This document shows, one piece after another, positions 18,333 through 30,290 of a stretch of DNA of 43,937 nucleotides. Numbering within the stretch: the stretch's first letter is position 1; each line of letters begins with the position of its first letter. The stretch comes from Streptomyces mesophilus. Its GTDB lineage: Bacteria; Actinomycetota; Actinomycetes; Streptomycetales; Streptomycetaceae. Position numbers and translations under genes: made by a program. The notes beneath the pieces are model-generated. The model saw nothing but the letters and a program-made list of their open reading frames with translations, ran no database searches and was not told the origin of the DNA. Where the stretch lies: NCBI RefSeq assembly GCF_011044995.1, contig NZ_JAAKZW010000036.1, forward strand, positions 1 to 43,937, in the 5' to 3' direction.

Positions 18333-18354
18333 CACCCGGCGGCTTCGCCGGGTG
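18333..18354 (-). other. Hairpin just upstream of the atpC ribosome binding site
   Basis: A perfect 9-bp stem (18333-18341 with 18346-18354) with a 4-base loop ends about 8 bases before the GAGGAG of atpC. It could limit entry of ribosomes, end part of the transcripts, or mark a processed 5' end. Confidence 0.75.
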
Positions 18355-18380
18355 TTGGGTCAAATTCTAGTGGGCGTATC

Positions 18381-18409
18381 GCAGGGGGCGGGACGCACCC
18401 GCCCCCTGC
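18381..18409 (-). other. GC-rich hairpin in the atpD-atpC spacer
   Basis: A perfect 12-bp stem (18381-18392 with 18398-18409) and 5-base loop begins 35 bases past the atpD stop. No U-tract follows, so it may be a partial terminator or an RNA-stability element. Confidence 0.75.
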
Positions 18410-18444
18410 CGAAGTCACATGGCTCACTCACGTGAGCCGGTGCT

Positions 18445-20798
<2,354 letters not shown>

Positions 20799-20818
20799 GA
20801 GTCAGGTCCCTTCCGTCG

Positions 20819-22417
20819 TCACTTGGAGACGTTGACGGCAGCCGGAGCGTCCTCGCCGATCAGCTTGCCGTCCGAGGTCTCGAACTGCTTCTTGAACTCG
20901 GTGATGGCGTCCGCGATGGCCGTGAGAGTGTCGTCGGACATCTTGCCGCCCTCCTTGATGGAGGTCATGAGGCCCTGCTCCTTGCGGTGCAGGTACTCCA
21001 GGAGCTCCTTCTCGAAGCGGCGGATGTCCTCGACCGGCACGTCGTCCATCTTGCCGGTGGTGCCGGCCCAGACGGAGACGACCTGGTCCTCGGTGGCCAT
21101 CGGCTGGTACTGAGCCTGCTTGAGCAGCTCGACCATCCGCTGACCGCGGTCCAGCTGCGACTTCGACGCGGCGTCCAGGTCGGAACCGAAGGCGGCGAAC
21201 GCCTCGAGCTCACGGAACTGGGCGAGGTCCACGCGGAGGCGGCCGGAAACCTGCTTCATCGCCTTGTGCTGCGCGGAACCACCGACTCGGGAGACGGAGA
21301 TACCGACGTTCAGCGCGGGGCGCTGACCGGCGTTGAAGAGGTCCGACTCCAGGAAGCACTGGCCGTCGGTGATGGAGATGACGTTGGTCGGGATGAACGC
21401 CGAGACGTCGTTGGCCTTCGTCTCGACGATCGGCAGACCGGTCATCGAGCCCTTGCCCATCTCGTCCGAGAGCTTCGCGCAGCGCTCGAGCAGACGGGAG
21501 TGCAGGTAGAAGACGTCACCCGGGTAGGCCTCACGCCCCGGCGGGCGACGGAGCAGCAGGGACACGGCGCGGTAGGCGTCGGCCTGCTTCGAGAGGTCGT
21601 CGAAGATGATGAGGACGTGCTTGCCCTCGTACATCCAGTGCTGGCCGATGGCCGAACCGGTGTAGGGCGCCAGGTACTTGAAGCCCGCCGGGTCGGACGC
21701 CGGGGCGGCGACGATGGTCGTGTACTCCAGCGCGCCGGCCTCTTCGAGCGCACCACGCACGGAGGCGATGGTGGAGCCCTTCTGACCGATGGCGACGTAG
21801 ATGCAGCGGACCTGCTTGTTCACGTCGCCCGAGCGCCAGTTGTCGCGCTGGTTGATGATCGTGTCGACGGCCAGGGCGGTCTTGCCGGTCTGACGGTCAC
21901 CGATGATCAGCTGACGCTGGCCACGGCCGATCGGGGTCATCGCGTCGACGGCCTTGTAGCCGGTCTCCATCGGCTCGTGCACCGACTTACGGGCCATGAC
22001 GCCCGGTGCCTGCAGCTCGAGGGCGCGGCGGCCGGTGGACTCGATCTCGCCGAGGCCGTCGATCGGGGTGCCGAGCGGGTCGACGACGCGACCCAGGTAA
22101 CCGTCACCGACTGCGACGGAGAGCACCTCACCGGTGCGCTGCACCGGCTGGCCCTCCTCGATGCCGCTGAACTCGCCGAGCACGATGGCACCGATCTCAC
22201 GCTCTTCGAGGTTGAGCGCAAGACCGAGGGTGCCGTCCTCGAACTTCAGCAGTTCGTTGGCCATGGCCGAGGGAAGGCCCTCGACCTTCGCGATGCCGTC
22301 GCCGGCAAGGCTGACCGTACCGACCTCCTCGCGCGAGGCCGCGTCCGGCTTGTACGCCTGGACAAAGTTCTCCAGCGCGTCCCGGATCTCCTCCGGCCGG
22401 ATCGTGAGCTCCGCCAT
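20819..22417 (-). CDS. atpA: ATP synthase F1 alpha subunit
   Basis: A 532-residue non-catalytic nucleotide-binding subunit. Walker A is GDRQTGKTA near residue 172, and the ATPase alpha/beta signature is near 370 ([17 protein letters not shown] in parts). The last 25 residues ([20 protein letters not shown] in part) are an extended acidic tail. The start is ATG 22417 ([11 protein letters not shown]); the frame remains open for 33 more codons without a start that fits. The spacer from atpH is 134 bp, unusually long inside this operon. Confidence 0.97.
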   Translation of the reverse strand: MAELTIRPEEIRDALENFVQAYKPDAASREEVGTVSLAGDGIAKVEGLPSAMANELLKFEDGTLGLALNLEEREIGAIVLGEFSGIEEGQPVQRTGEVLSVAVGDGYLGRVVDPLGTPIDGLGEIESTGRRALELQAPGVMARKSVHEPMETGYKAVDAMTPIGRGQRQLIIGDRQTGKTALAVDTIINQRDNWRSGDVNKQVRCIYVAIGQKGSTIASVRGALEEAGALEYTTIVAAPASDPAGFKYLAPYTGSAIGQHWMYEGKHVLIIFDDLSKQADAYRAVSLLLRRPPGREAYPGDVFYLHSRLLERCAKLSDEMGKGSMTGLPIVETKANDVSAFIPTNVISITDGQCFLESDLFNAGQRPALNVGISVSRVGGSAQHKAMKQVSGRLRVDLAQFRELEAFAAFGSDLDAASKSQLDRGQRMVELLKQAQYQPMATEDQVVSVWAGTTGKMDDVPVEDIRRFEKELLEYLHRKEQGLMTSIKEGGKMSDDTLTAIADAITEFKKQFETSDGKLIGEDAPAAVNVSK

Positions 22418-22551
22418 CTGGGTTCCCTGCTCTCCTTGTTGGGCCCGAAGTTTCACTTGGGGGGTGTTCCTGATCGGACTCCCCCCACAAAGAGGTGAAT
22501 CCTCTGCACGGCCCAACCGGGCCGTCGGTATTACGTGTTGAGTTTGTGAGG

Positions 22552-23373
22552 TCAGCCGGTCACACGGCGGGCGGCGTCATCGATGCGGTCCGCGATCGAA
22601 CCGTTGATGACCTCGTCGCCGACCTGCACCCGGATCCCGCCGAGGACCGAGGGGTCCACGTCGAGGTTGAGGTGCATCTCGCGGCCGTACAGCTTGGCGA
22701 GGGCACCGCCCAGGCGCTGCTTCTGCGCGTCGGACAGCGGCACCGCCGAGGTCACGACCGCGACCATGCGGCTGCGACGCTCCGCGGCGAGCTTCGAGAG
22801 GGACTCGAGGCCCCCTTCAAGGCTACGTCCACGGGGCGCGGTCACCAGGCGCGTGACGAGACGCTCCGTGACCGGCTCCGCACGACCGCCGAGCAGGCTG
22901 TGCAGCAGCTCGGTCTTGGCCGCCTTCACCGCGCTGCGGTCCGTGAGGGCCGCACGCAGCTCGGTGCTCGAGGAGACGATCCGGCCGAACCGGAACAGCT
23001 CGTCCTCGACACCGTCGAGCTTGCCCGACTTCTGCGCAGCGGTCAGGTCCGCGGTGGCGGCGAGCTCCTCGAGCCCGTCGACCAGATCGCGGGGAGCCGA
23101 CCAACGGGACCGCACGAGACCCGCGACCAGGTCGGCGGTCTCACCGCTGACCTGGGAGCCGAGCAGACGCTCGGCCAGCTGGGCCTTGGCCTCACCGGAC
23201 TGCGCCGGGTCGGTCAGGACCCGACGCAGCGAGACCTCGCGGTCGAGCAGCGCGGTGACCGAGGCCAGCTCGTCCGCGAGCTTCGCCGCGTCGACCGACG
23301 TGTTGTCGGTCAGTGCGTCGAGACGCTCGCGTCCGGCGGCCAGTGCCTCGCGGCTGGCTCCGTGCGCAGTCAT
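22552..23373 (-). CDS. atpH: ATP synthase F1 delta subunit
   Basis: A 273-residue peripheral-stalk subunit joining F1 to the b subunits. It is about 90 residues longer than the E. coli subunit. The extra part is N-terminal, as is usual in Streptomyces, and different from mycobacteria where delta is fused to b. The C-terminal signature is near residue 240 ([19 protein letters not shown] in part). ATG 23373 overlaps the atpF stop by ATGA. Confidence 0.95.
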   Translation of the reverse strand: MTAHGASREALAAGRERLDALTDNTSVDAAKLADELASVTALLDREVSLRRVLTDPAQSGEAKAQLAERLLGSQVSGETADLVAGLVRSRWSAPRDLVDGLEELAATADLTAAQKSGKLDGVEDELFRFGRIVSSSTELRAALTDRSAVKAAKTELLHSLLGGRAEPVTERLVTRLVTAPRGRSLEGGLESLSKLAAERRSRMVAVVTSAVPLSDAQKQRLGGALAKLYGREMHLNLDVDPSVLGGIRVQVGDEVINGSIADRIDDAARRVTG

Positions 23374-23930
23374 CGAGTCGCCTCTGCCTTCTCCTCGAGC
23401 TCGTCGAGGAAGCGGTCGATCACGCGGCTCTGCCGAGCGTGGTCGTCGAGGGACTCGCCGACGAGCTTGCCGGCCAGGGTCGTGGCGAGGGTGCCGACGT
23501 CCTGACGCAGCGCGGACGAGGCGGCCTTGCGGTCGGCCTCGATCTGGGCGTGACCGGCGGCGACGATCTCCTCGCGCTGCCGCTGGCCTTCCGCCCGCAT
23601 CTCGGCGATGAGCGTGGCGCCCTGCTCCTGCGCCTCCTGGCGCAGCCGCGCGGCCTCATGACGGGCCTCGGCCAGCTGGGCCTTGTACTGCTCGAGAACG
23701 GACTGGGCCTCGGCCTGCATGGCCTCGGCGTTCTCAATGCCGCCTTCGATCTTCTCGTGGCGCTCTTCCAGAACCTTGTTGATGTTCGGAAGGAGCTTCT
23801 TCCAGAAGAAGAAGAACACGATGGCGAAGGCGATGGTGCCGACCAGCAGCTCGGGGCCGGGCGGGATGAGCGGGTTCTGCTCCTCCGCGTGCCCGCCTTC
23901 CGCAGCCAGCTGCACAAGGGTGGCGATCAC
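23370..23930 (-). CDS. atpF: ATP synthase Fo b subunit
   Basis: A 186-residue peripheral-stalk protein. One membrane helix lies near residues 27-47 (ELLVGTIAFAIVFFFFWKK), followed by a long polar coiled coil rich in Glu, Ala, Gln and Arg. The start is GTG 23930; an ATG overlapping it is followed at once by a stop. AAAGG lies about 8 bases upstream. It overlaps atpH by 4 bp. Confidence 0.95.
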   Translation of the reverse strand: MIATLVQLAAEGGHAEEQNPLIPPGPELLVGTIAFAIVFFFFWKKLLPNINKVLEERHEKIEGGIENAEAMQAEAQSVLEQYKAQLAEARHEAARLRQEAQEQGATLIAEMRAEGQRQREEIVAAGHAQIEADRKAASSALRQDVGTLATTLAGKLVGESLDDHARQSRVIDRFLDELEEKAEATR

Positions 23931-23971
23931 ATCAGTGCCTTTCGTCGGGTGGGGCTGTTCGTCTCAGGCGA

Positions 23972-24268
<297 letters not shown>

Positions 24269-24292
24269 TTAGGGGGTTGTGGCGGGGCTGGC

Positions 24293-25111
24293 TCAGTGGT
24301 GTTCGGAGACGGCGCCCTGGATGTACGAGCAGGCGAGGAGCACGAAGACGTACGCCTGGACGGCCTGCACGAAAAGCTCGAAAACGATCATCCCCATGGT
24401 CATGATGAACGAGACACCGGCGGCGGGGATGAGCCAGCTGTTCAGGAGGTACCAGGAGGCGACGGTGAACATCACCAGCATCAGGTGGCCGGCGAACATG
24501 TTGGCGAAGAGTCGGACCGCGTGCGTGAACGGGCGCACAAGCAGGTTCGAGAAGAACTCGATGAACGAGACCAGCCACTTGATCGGGCCGAGCGACGGGT
24601 CGTAACCGGTGACGTTCTTCCAACCGCCCACGAAGCCGTGGCGCTTGAACGTCAGCGGGACCCACACCAGATACACGATGGCCGCGAGGACCGCCGGGTA
24701 GGCGATGCTCGCCGCGACCGGGAACTGGGCCAGCGGGATCACCGACCAGATGTTCATGATCCAGATGAAGAAGAACAGCGAGACCATCAGGGGGACGAAG
24801 CGCTCGCCCTCCTTTTTACCGAGGGTCTCGTACACGATGCCGCGGCGGACGAAGTCGTAACCCATCTCACCGAGCAGCTGAAGCTTGCCGGGCACGACCT
24901 TCGCCTTGCCGAAGGCAAGGGTGAAGAACGTGACGACCACGAGCGTGCTGAGCAGCGCCAGCAGCATGATCTTGTTGAACTCGAACCCGCCGATCGTGAA
25001 GATCGGCTTGAAGAGGAACGAGTGGAGGCCCGGCGCCGGGAAGCCACAGCCGTTGTCGGCCATGATCCGACAGCTCCAGTCGAAGGCGAGCTGGGTCTGA
25101 TCAGCACTCAC
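24293..25111 (-). CDS. atpB: ATP synthase Fo a subunit
   Basis: A 272-residue membrane protein of five to six helices that forms the proton half-channels. The essential Arg is in THAVRLFANMFAGH, and the last helices contain FELFVQAVQAYVFVLLACSY (in part), the usual C-terminal signature. I start at GTG 25111 (xSADQTQLAFDWSC), with AAGGAG 6-7 bases upstream. The open frame extends 12 codons further without a better start. A 225-bp gap follows atpI. Confidence 0.95.
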   Translation of the reverse strand: MSADQTQLAFDWSCRIMADNGCGFPAPGLHSFLFKPIFTIGGFEFNKIMLLALLSTLVVVTFFTLAFGKAKVVPGKLQLLGEMGYDFVRRGIVYETLGKKEGERFVPLMVSLFFFIWIMNIWSVIPLAQFPVAASIAYPAVLAAIVYLVWVPLTFKRHGFVGGWKNVTGYDPSLGPIKWLVSFIEFFSNLLVRPFTHAVRLFANMFAGHLMLVMFTVASWYLLNSWLIPAAGVSFIMTMGMIVFELFVQAVQAYVFVLLACSYIQGAVSEHH

Positions 25112-25336
25112 CGCGGGCTCCTTCGGCGTGACGCATAGGTACGGCAACCTCGTTGTGTCGGCGCGGCGCGCAGCCGCGAGTCGGCACCGGACTGGTGTTT
25201 CGGATGTGGGGGCGGCAATCAGGCGTTGAGCCTCGCGATGGAACAGGCGTCAGCTCTAGTGCCCGCGCCCGCAGTGCCGCAGTTGGCACCGGACGATAGC
25301 AGGGTCTGCGACGGGTCCTTATCCCGGCCCTACCCC

Positions 25337-25774
25337 TCACGAGGAAGAGCCCGTCTTCTCGCCCTTCGAGGCATCGGAATGCCCGGGGTCGATGTAGAAG
25401 ATCTTGGCCTTCTTGTGCGCGAAAGCCATCGCCACGACCCAGGTGAGGGTGCAGACGATGATGGCGGCCGCAAAGACCTTGGGGTTGAACGCCGTGGTGT
25501 CCTTGAAGACCGCCACGAAGACGAACAGCACAAGCAGCAGCGTCACATAGAGCGCAAGCCCCATCGCCTGGAACAGACTTGGCCAGTGTTTGGCCGTGTA
25601 CTGCAGGCCGAGAATTCCGGCGCCCATGAAGACGATCACCACAAGCGCGCCGATGACACCGCCAAGTACCCCCGTACCCCCATCGATCACTCCACCGACG
25701 ACCGCGGTGACTGCACCGGCGGCGGCGGTTGGAAGGGCGATGGGCAGGAGGATGCGTGCGTCGAGAGACGGCAT
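25337..25774 (-). CDS. atpI: ATP synthase protein I
   Basis: A 145-residue hydrophobic protein with four membrane segments (about residues 8-30, 35-53, 62-85 and 95-115) and a hydrophilic Lys/Ser-rich end. AtpI-type proteins lead many atp operons and help c-ring assembly or magnesium supply, but are not part of the finished enzyme. ATG 25774 (MPSLDARILLPIALP) has GGAG 8-9 bases upstream; the frame remains open to 25837. First gene of the operon, preceded by a candidate Rex site. Confidence 0.85.
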   Translation of the reverse strand: MPSLDARILLPIALPTAAAGAVTAVVGGVIDGGTGVLGGVIGALVVIVFMGAGILGLQYTAKHWPSLFQAMGLALYVTLLLVLFVFVAVFKDTTAFNPKVFAAAIIVCTLTWVVAMAFAHKKAKIFYIDPGHSDASKGEKTGSSS

Positions 25775-25897
25775 GGCGGCAGCTCCGCTTACTTGCTGGG
25801 GACGAGTGTCGTCATGGTCGAGCGTAGACCCGGGCAACGATCGGGCTTCCGGCCAACAGACCGTCGCACTACGGTCTTTCGGCTCTACCCCGGGATC

Positions 25898-25915
25898 TCG
25901 TGAACCGTATCACAA
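25898..25915 (-). promoter_or_regulatory. Rex operator (ROP) candidate of the atp operon
   Basis: Read on the minus strand the site is TTGTGA-N6-TCACGA, differing in one half-site base from the Rex consensus TTGTGA-N6-TCACAA. It lies 124 bp upstream of the atpI start and overlaps a TACGGT box that could be the -10 of the operon promoter. Rex senses NADH/NAD+ and is known to control atp genes in Streptomyces. The rest of the 25775-26070 gap shows no other clear element. Confidence 0.7.
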
Positions 25916-26070
25916 ACTATTTGATGAGGTCTTTACCTGCGAAGTGTGCTGGCCGTCACACATGAGAGGTAACGCGCGCGTCTGGGCGGGACTTTGGGTC
26001 CAATGTCTGCTATTGCGCAGTTTTCCATGACCGTTTTGCTGTGACTTCTGAGGCCGCTGTGTGGGATTCC

Positions 26071-27381
26071 CTACGTGTGCAGGCGGTCCTTGAAGCGGCT
26101 CCGGCTGCCCACCGCCGTCGCCCCGTTGACCCGGCCCACACCTGCGGCCACGGGCGTCGGCTGCTCCTCCTCGCCGGCCGGCCGTTCACTCTCGTACACG
26201 ACGGAACCGGCCCTGCGGCGGCGGTAGCGCGGCGGTACGAAGGCCTCGGCCCAGGCGGGCGTCCTCGGCGTGAAGCGCGGCAGCAGGAGCAGCACGAGAC
26301 CGACCGCGCTCAGTGCCACGATCGCCAGGACAATCCACATGGACGCCGAGTGAACGGAGTAAAGAACCGCACCGAAGGCGATCAGGGCCGACCAGAAGTA
26401 CATGATCAGCACCGCGCGGCTGTGCGAATGCCCGATCTCCAGGAGCCGGTGGTGCAGATGCCCGCGGTCGGCGGCGAACGGCGACTGGCCGTTCCAGGTG
26501 CGCCGGACGATCGCCAGGACGAGGTCGGCCATCGGCACCGCGATGATCGTGAGCGGCAGCAGGAGCGGGATGTAGACCGGCACGGTCTGATGCACGGCCG
26601 CGCGCTCGGAGCCCGCGAACACCTTGAGGATGTCCGGGTCGACCTGGCCGGTGATCGAGATGGCACCGCCGGCGAGGACGAGGCCGATGAGCATCGAGCC
26701 CGAGTCGCCCATGAAGATCCGCGCGGGATGCATGTTGTGCGGCAGGAAGCCCAGGCACATGCCCATGAGGATCGCGGCGAAGAGCGTGGCGGGTGCGGCG
26801 GCCTCGATGCCGTAGCCGTACCACATGCGATACGCGTACATGAAGAACGCGGTGGCGGCGATGCAGACCATGCCGGCCGCGAGTCCGTCGAGACCGTCCA
26901 CGAAGTTGACGGCGTTGATGGTGATCACGACCAGGGCGACCGTGAGCAGCGTGCCCTGCCACTGGGTCAGCGAGACCGAGCCGATGCCGGGGATGGGCAG
27001 CCACAGGATCGTCAGACCCTGCATGACCATCACGCCCGCCGCGATCATCTGGGCGCCCAGCTTGATCAGGGCGTCGATCTCGAACTTGTCGTCGAGGACA
27101 CCGACCAGCCAGATCAGGGCCGCGCCGGAGAGCAGGGCCCTGGGTTCGTTGGAGTTCTCGAAGACCTCGTTGAGGTTCTCCAGATGGTCGGCGACCAGCA
27201 GGCCCGCGCACAGGCCGAAGAACATGGCGATACCGCCGAGCCGCGGCGTCGGTTCGCGGTGCACGTCGCGGGCACGGATCTCGGGCATCGCCCCGGCGAC
27301 GATGGCGAACTTCCGCACCGGCCCGGTCAGCAGATAGGTCACCGCGGCCGTGACGCAGAGCGTCAGCAAATATTCACGCAC
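26071..27381 (-). CDS. MraY/WecA-family undecaprenyl-phosphate glycosyl-phosphate transferase
   Basis: A 436-residue integral membrane enzyme with about eleven helices. It transfers a sugar-phosphate (probably GlcNAc-1-P) from UDP-sugar to undecaprenyl phosphate, the first step of a cell-wall polymer such as teichoic acid. Motifs are VLDDKFEIDAL (Asp-Asp magnesium site), NAVNFVDGLDGLAAG and HLHHRLLEIGHSH. The start is taken as GTG 27381 (xREYLLTLCVTAAV) with GGGGAA close upstream; another GTG at 27420 is in frame. A TAGGGT -10-like box at 27421-27426 suggests a separate promoter. Confidence 0.88.
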   Translation of the reverse strand: MREYLLTLCVTAAVTYLLTGPVRKFAIVAGAMPEIRARDVHREPTPRLGGIAMFFGLCAGLLVADHLENLNEVFENSNEPRALLSGAALIWLVGVLDDKFEIDALIKLGAQMIAAGVMVMQGLTILWLPIPGIGSVSLTQWQGTLLTVALVVITINAVNFVDGLDGLAAGMVCIAATAFFMYAYRMWYGYGIEAAAPATLFAAILMGMCLGFLPHNMHPARIFMGDSGSMLIGLVLAGGAISITGQVDPDILKVFAGSERAAVHQTVPVYIPLLLPLTIIAVPMADLVLAIVRRTWNGQSPFAADRGHLHHRLLEIGHSHSRAVLIMYFWSALIAFGAVLYSVHSASMWIVLAIVALSAVGLVLLLLPRFTPRTPAWAEAFVPPRYRRRRAGSVVYESERPAGEEEQPTPVAAGVGRVNGATAVGSRSRFKDRLHT

Positions 27382-27510
27382 GGGCTTCCCCACAGGTATC
27401 GCTGGCCATCTCAGCCCCACACCCTAGCTTCGGTGGCATACGGTTGGGGACTTTCGGGTAGCGACGATGGTTGCACGCTTGACTGTGTCTGGCCCCGCGT
27501 CTACCCCGTA

Positions 27511-28776
27511 CTAGCCGGTGTAGGGCGGAAACCTCCGCACCAATTCCCGCACTTCTTCGCGTACGGTCCGGCCCTGCGGCTCCTGCGTTCCGCGCAGCGC
27601 GGCCCCGAAGAACCCGGCGATCCGCGCCATCTCCACCTCGCCCATGCCCTGCGTGGTGACGGCCGCCGTGCCCAGGCGCAGACCGCGTACCTCGCCGTGA
27701 GGCAGCGCACATGTGTCGAGGACGACGCCCGCGCCGGCGAGCAGCCCCCGGGCCTCTTTGGCGTCGAAGCCGAGCGGGGTCGGATCGGCGATCACGAGGT
27801 GGGTGTCCGTGCCGCCGGTGGTGATCGCGAAGCCCTCGGCGGCGAGGCAGTCGGCGAGCACCCGGGCGTTGGCGACCACCTGATGGGCGTACGCGGTGAA
27901 CGCCGGTGTCGCCGCCTCGCCGAAGGCGACGGCCTTGGCGGCGATGGTGTGCATCTGGGCGCCGCCCTGGGTGAACGGGAACACCGCACGGTCCACCCGC
28001 TCGGCGAGCTCCTCACCGCACAGGAGCATGCCGCCGCGGGGGCCGCGAAGGACCTTGTGGGTGGTGGCACAGACGACATCCGCGTACGGAACGGGGTTGG
28101 GCGCCGCTCCCCCGGCGACGAGCCCGATGGGATGCGCGGCGTCGGCGATCAGATAGGCGCCCACCTCGTCGGCGATCTCGCGGAAGGCCGCGTAGTCGAA
28201 GTGGCGCGGATACGAGATGGAACCGCAGACGATCGCCTTGGGCTTGTGGGTGACGGCGAGTTCCCGTACCCGCTCGTGGTCGAGCAGTCCGCTCTCCTCG
28301 TCCACTCCGTATCCGATGAAGTCGAACCAGCGGCCGGAGAAGTTGGCGGGCGAGCCGTGGGTCAGATGGCCGCCGTGCGGCAGGCCCATGGCGAGCACCT
28401 TGTCGCCGGGGCGCAGGAGCGCGGCGTACGCGGCGAGGACGGCCGAGGAGCCCGAGTGGGGCTGCACATTGGCGTGCTCGGCGCCGAACAGGGCCTTCGC
28501 CCGGTCCACGGCGACCCGTTCGGCGATGTCCACCAGCTCGCAGCCGCCGTGGTGACGGTTGCCGGGATAGCCCTCGGCGTACTTGTTGGCGAGCGGCGAG
28601 CCGAGCGCGGTGAGCACGGCGGGCGAGGTGAAGTTCTCGGCGGCGATCAGCTGGAGTCCGCTGCTCTGGCGCTCGAGTTCGGCGAGCAGGATCTCGGCGA
28701 GCTCGGGGTCCTGCCGACGCAGGGCGTCGATCCCCGTGGACGATCCGCTGATGCTGGCTGCAGTGGTGACCGACAT
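27511..28776 (-). CDS. glyA: Serine hydroxymethyltransferase
   Basis: A 421-residue PLP enzyme that converts serine and tetrahydrofolate to glycine and methylene-tetrahydrofolate, the main source of one-carbon units. It has LIAAENFTSP near residue 43, the PLP-binding Lys in TTHKVLRGPRGG near 228, and SHMT-type elements ANVQPHSGSSAVLAAY (in part) and DAAHPIGLVAGG. GGAG lies about 7 bases before ATG 28776. The sequence is more divergent from housekeeping GlyA than usual (e.g. GNRHHGGCE), so it may be the second SHMT of the genome. Confidence 0.9.
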   Translation of the reverse strand: MSVTTAASISGSSTGIDALRRQDPELAEILLAELERQSSGLQLIAAENFTSPAVLTALGSPLANKYAEGYPGNRHHGGCELVDIAERVAVDRAKALFGAEHANVQPHSGSSAVLAAYAALLRPGDKVLAMGLPHGGHLTHGSPANFSGRWFDFIGYGVDEESGLLDHERVRELAVTHKPKAIVCGSISYPRHFDYAAFREIADEVGAYLIADAAHPIGLVAGGAAPNPVPYADVVCATTHKVLRGPRGGMLLCGEELAERVDRAVFPFTQGGAQMHTIAAKAVAFGEAATPAFTAYAHQVVANARVLADCLAAEGFAITTGGTDTHLVIADPTPLGFDAKEARGLLAGAGVVLDTCALPHGEVRGLRLGTAAVTTQGMGEVEMARIAGFFGAALRGTQEPQGRTVREEVRELVRRFPPYTG

Positions 28777-28899
28777 GTGCGGCTCCGGGCCCGAGGGTGG
28801 GGTGTGGCGGCCCTTCCAATGTAGGGGCGGGCGCGGGTGCTCGCGCGGTGTCTGCGGACATGCGGTCGACGCGCGGGCGGTGTGCGCCTGGGCCGGTGT

Positions 28900-28981
28900 C
28901 AGGAGTGCGCCACGGCCTGCATCAGGCGTGCGCCACGGCGTACGTCGGGCGGGCCGTCACGGCGTACGTCAGGCGTGCGCC
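28900..28981. repeat. Tandem 23-24 bp repeats at the end of the phosphatase-like gene
   Basis: Units at 28900-28922, 28923-28945 and 28946-28969 and a partial fourth at 28970-28981 share CAGGCGTGCGCCACGGCGTACGT with several changes. The partial unit lies inside the last codons of the minus-strand gene ending at 28969. On that strand the repeat carries GCC-TGA, so extra stop codons follow the real one. Confidence 0.75.
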
Positions 28982-29646
28982 GTCAGCCCCGTGAGCGCCG
29001 TCACCACGGGCTCGAGCGCCTGGTTGATCTCGTCGCCCACCGAACGGAAGTACGTCAGCGGCGCCCCGTACGGGTCGTGCACCTCGTCCGCCTCGATGGA
29101 CGGGGCGAGAAGCCACCCGCGTAGAGCCGCGGCAGCGCGGACCAGGGCACGGGCGCGTTCGACCACGCCTTCGTCGAGCGGGTCGGGCAGGGTCGCCGGA
29201 TCTATCGCCCGTACGAGACGGGTGAACTCCTTCAGGGTGAAGGTCCGCAGGCCCGCGGAGTGCCCCATCGAGATGACCTGCGCGCGGTGGTCGCGCGTGG
29301 CCGTGAGCACCAGGTCGGCCCGGATGACGTGCTCGTCGAGCAGCTCGCGCCCCACGAACCCCGAGGCGTCCGCCCCGAACTCGCCGAGCACCGTCGCCGC
29401 GTTCGCCTCCATCGGGGCCCCTTCGTGGCCCCAGGTCCCCGCGCTCTCCACGATCAGGCCGCCCGCGGCCTCGGGCCCGATCCGGTGCGTCAGGGCATGC
29501 CGCGTCAGCCGCTCGGTCATCGGCGAGCGGCACACGTTGCCGGTACTGACGTGGAGGATGCGGAAGGTTTCTGCAGGGCCTTCGACGGTCGAAAAGCCCG
29601 TGAAGCTCGAAGAAGCCGCTATGCCACGCCCCTCAGGGGCCGTCAA
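28969..29646 (-). CDS. Low-molecular-weight protein tyrosine phosphatase-like protein, catalytic Cys replaced by Ser
   Basis: A 225-residue protein of the LMW-PTP/arsenate reductase fold. The P-loop C-X5-R-S is recognisable as HVSTGNVCRSP, but residue 34, where the nucleophilic Cys should be, is Ser (codon AGT). Arg40, Ser41 and the later general-acid loop (HDPYG) are kept. It may therefore bind phosphotyrosine or a phosphate ligand without normal catalysis. About 28 residues precede the core, and the protein is some 60 residues longer than typical members. The start is TTG 29646, overlapping the sua5 stop as TTGA; no ATG or GTG lies before the P-loop. Confidence 0.82.
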   Translation of the reverse strand: MTAPEGRGIAASSSFTGFSTVEGPAETFRILHVSTGNVCRSPMTERLTRHALTHRIGPEAAGGLIVESAGTWGHEGAPMEANAATVLGEFGADASGFVGRELLDEHVIRADLVLTATRDHRAQVISMGHSAGLRTFTLKEFTRLVRAIDPATLPDPLDEGVVERARALVRAAAALRGWLLAPSIEADEVHDPYGAPLTYFRSVGDEINQALEPVVTALTGLTAHA

Positions 29647-30290
29647 TTCGCCACCTCGAGGTCGGGTACCACCTTGCGCAGCTCTTCGGCGCTCAGGGCG
29701 CCGGCCCGCAGCAGCACCGGTGTCTTACCGGTCACGTCGACGATCGAGGAGGGCACGATGCCGGGCGTCGGCCCGCCGTCCAGGTACACGGAGACCGAGT
29801 CGCCGAGCATCTCCTGCGCGGCGTCGCAGTCCTCGGGCGCGGGGTGGCCGGTGAGGTTGGCGGAGGAGACGGCCATCGGGCCGACCTCGGTGAGCAGTTC
29901 GATGGCGACCGGGTGCAGCGGCATCCGGATCGCGACGGTGCCCCGGGTGTCGCCGAGGTCCCACTGCAGCGACGGCTGGTGCTTGGCGACCAGGGTCAGG
30001 GCGCCGGGCCAGAACGCGTCGACGAGCTCCCAGGCCTTCTCCGAGAAGTCGGTGACCAGGCCGTGCAGGGTGTTCGGGGAGCCGATCAGAACGGGCGTGG
30101 GCATATTGCGGCCACGCCCCTTGGCCGCGAGCAGATCGACGACGGCCTCCGAGCTGAACGCGTCCGCCCCGATGCCGTACACGGTGTCGGTGGGCAGCAC
30201 GACGAGCTCGCCGCGGCGCACGGCGGAGGCGGCCTCGCGCAGGCCGGTGGCGCGGTCGGTCGCGTCGTTCGTGTCGTATCGCCGTGCCAT
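29643..30290 (-). CDS. sua5: Threonylcarbamoyl-AMP synthase (Sua5/YrdC family)
   Basis: A 215-residue cytoplasmic enzyme that makes threonylcarbamoyl-AMP from threonine, bicarbonate and ATP, the first step of the universal t6A37 tRNA modification. Family features are GELVVLPTDTVYGIGADAF (in part) near residue 28, KGRGRNMPTPVLIGS with the substrate-binding Lys/Arg region, and VAIRMPLHPVAIELL then MAVSSANLTGHPAP. The length matches the catalytic YrdC domain only, without a long Sua5 tail. ATG 30290 overlaps the stop of a possible 18-codon ORF (TAATG). Confidence 0.92.
   Translation of the reverse strand: MARRYDTNDATDRATGLREAASAVRRGELVVLPTDTVYGIGADAFSSEAVVDLLAAKGRGRNMPTPVLIGSPNTLHGLVTDFSEKAWELVDAFWPGALTLVAKHQPSLQWDLGDTRGTVAIRMPLHPVAIELLTEVGPMAVSSANLTGHPAPEDCDAAQEMLGDSVSVYLDGGPTPGIVPSSIVDVTGKTPVLLRAGALSAEELRKVVPDLEVAN

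Noticed and set aside
26041..28824. Open frame of over 900 codons opposite the MraY-like gene and glyA
   Set aside because: Same reason: antisense shadow with His/Arg/Asp-rich translation and no recognisable domain.
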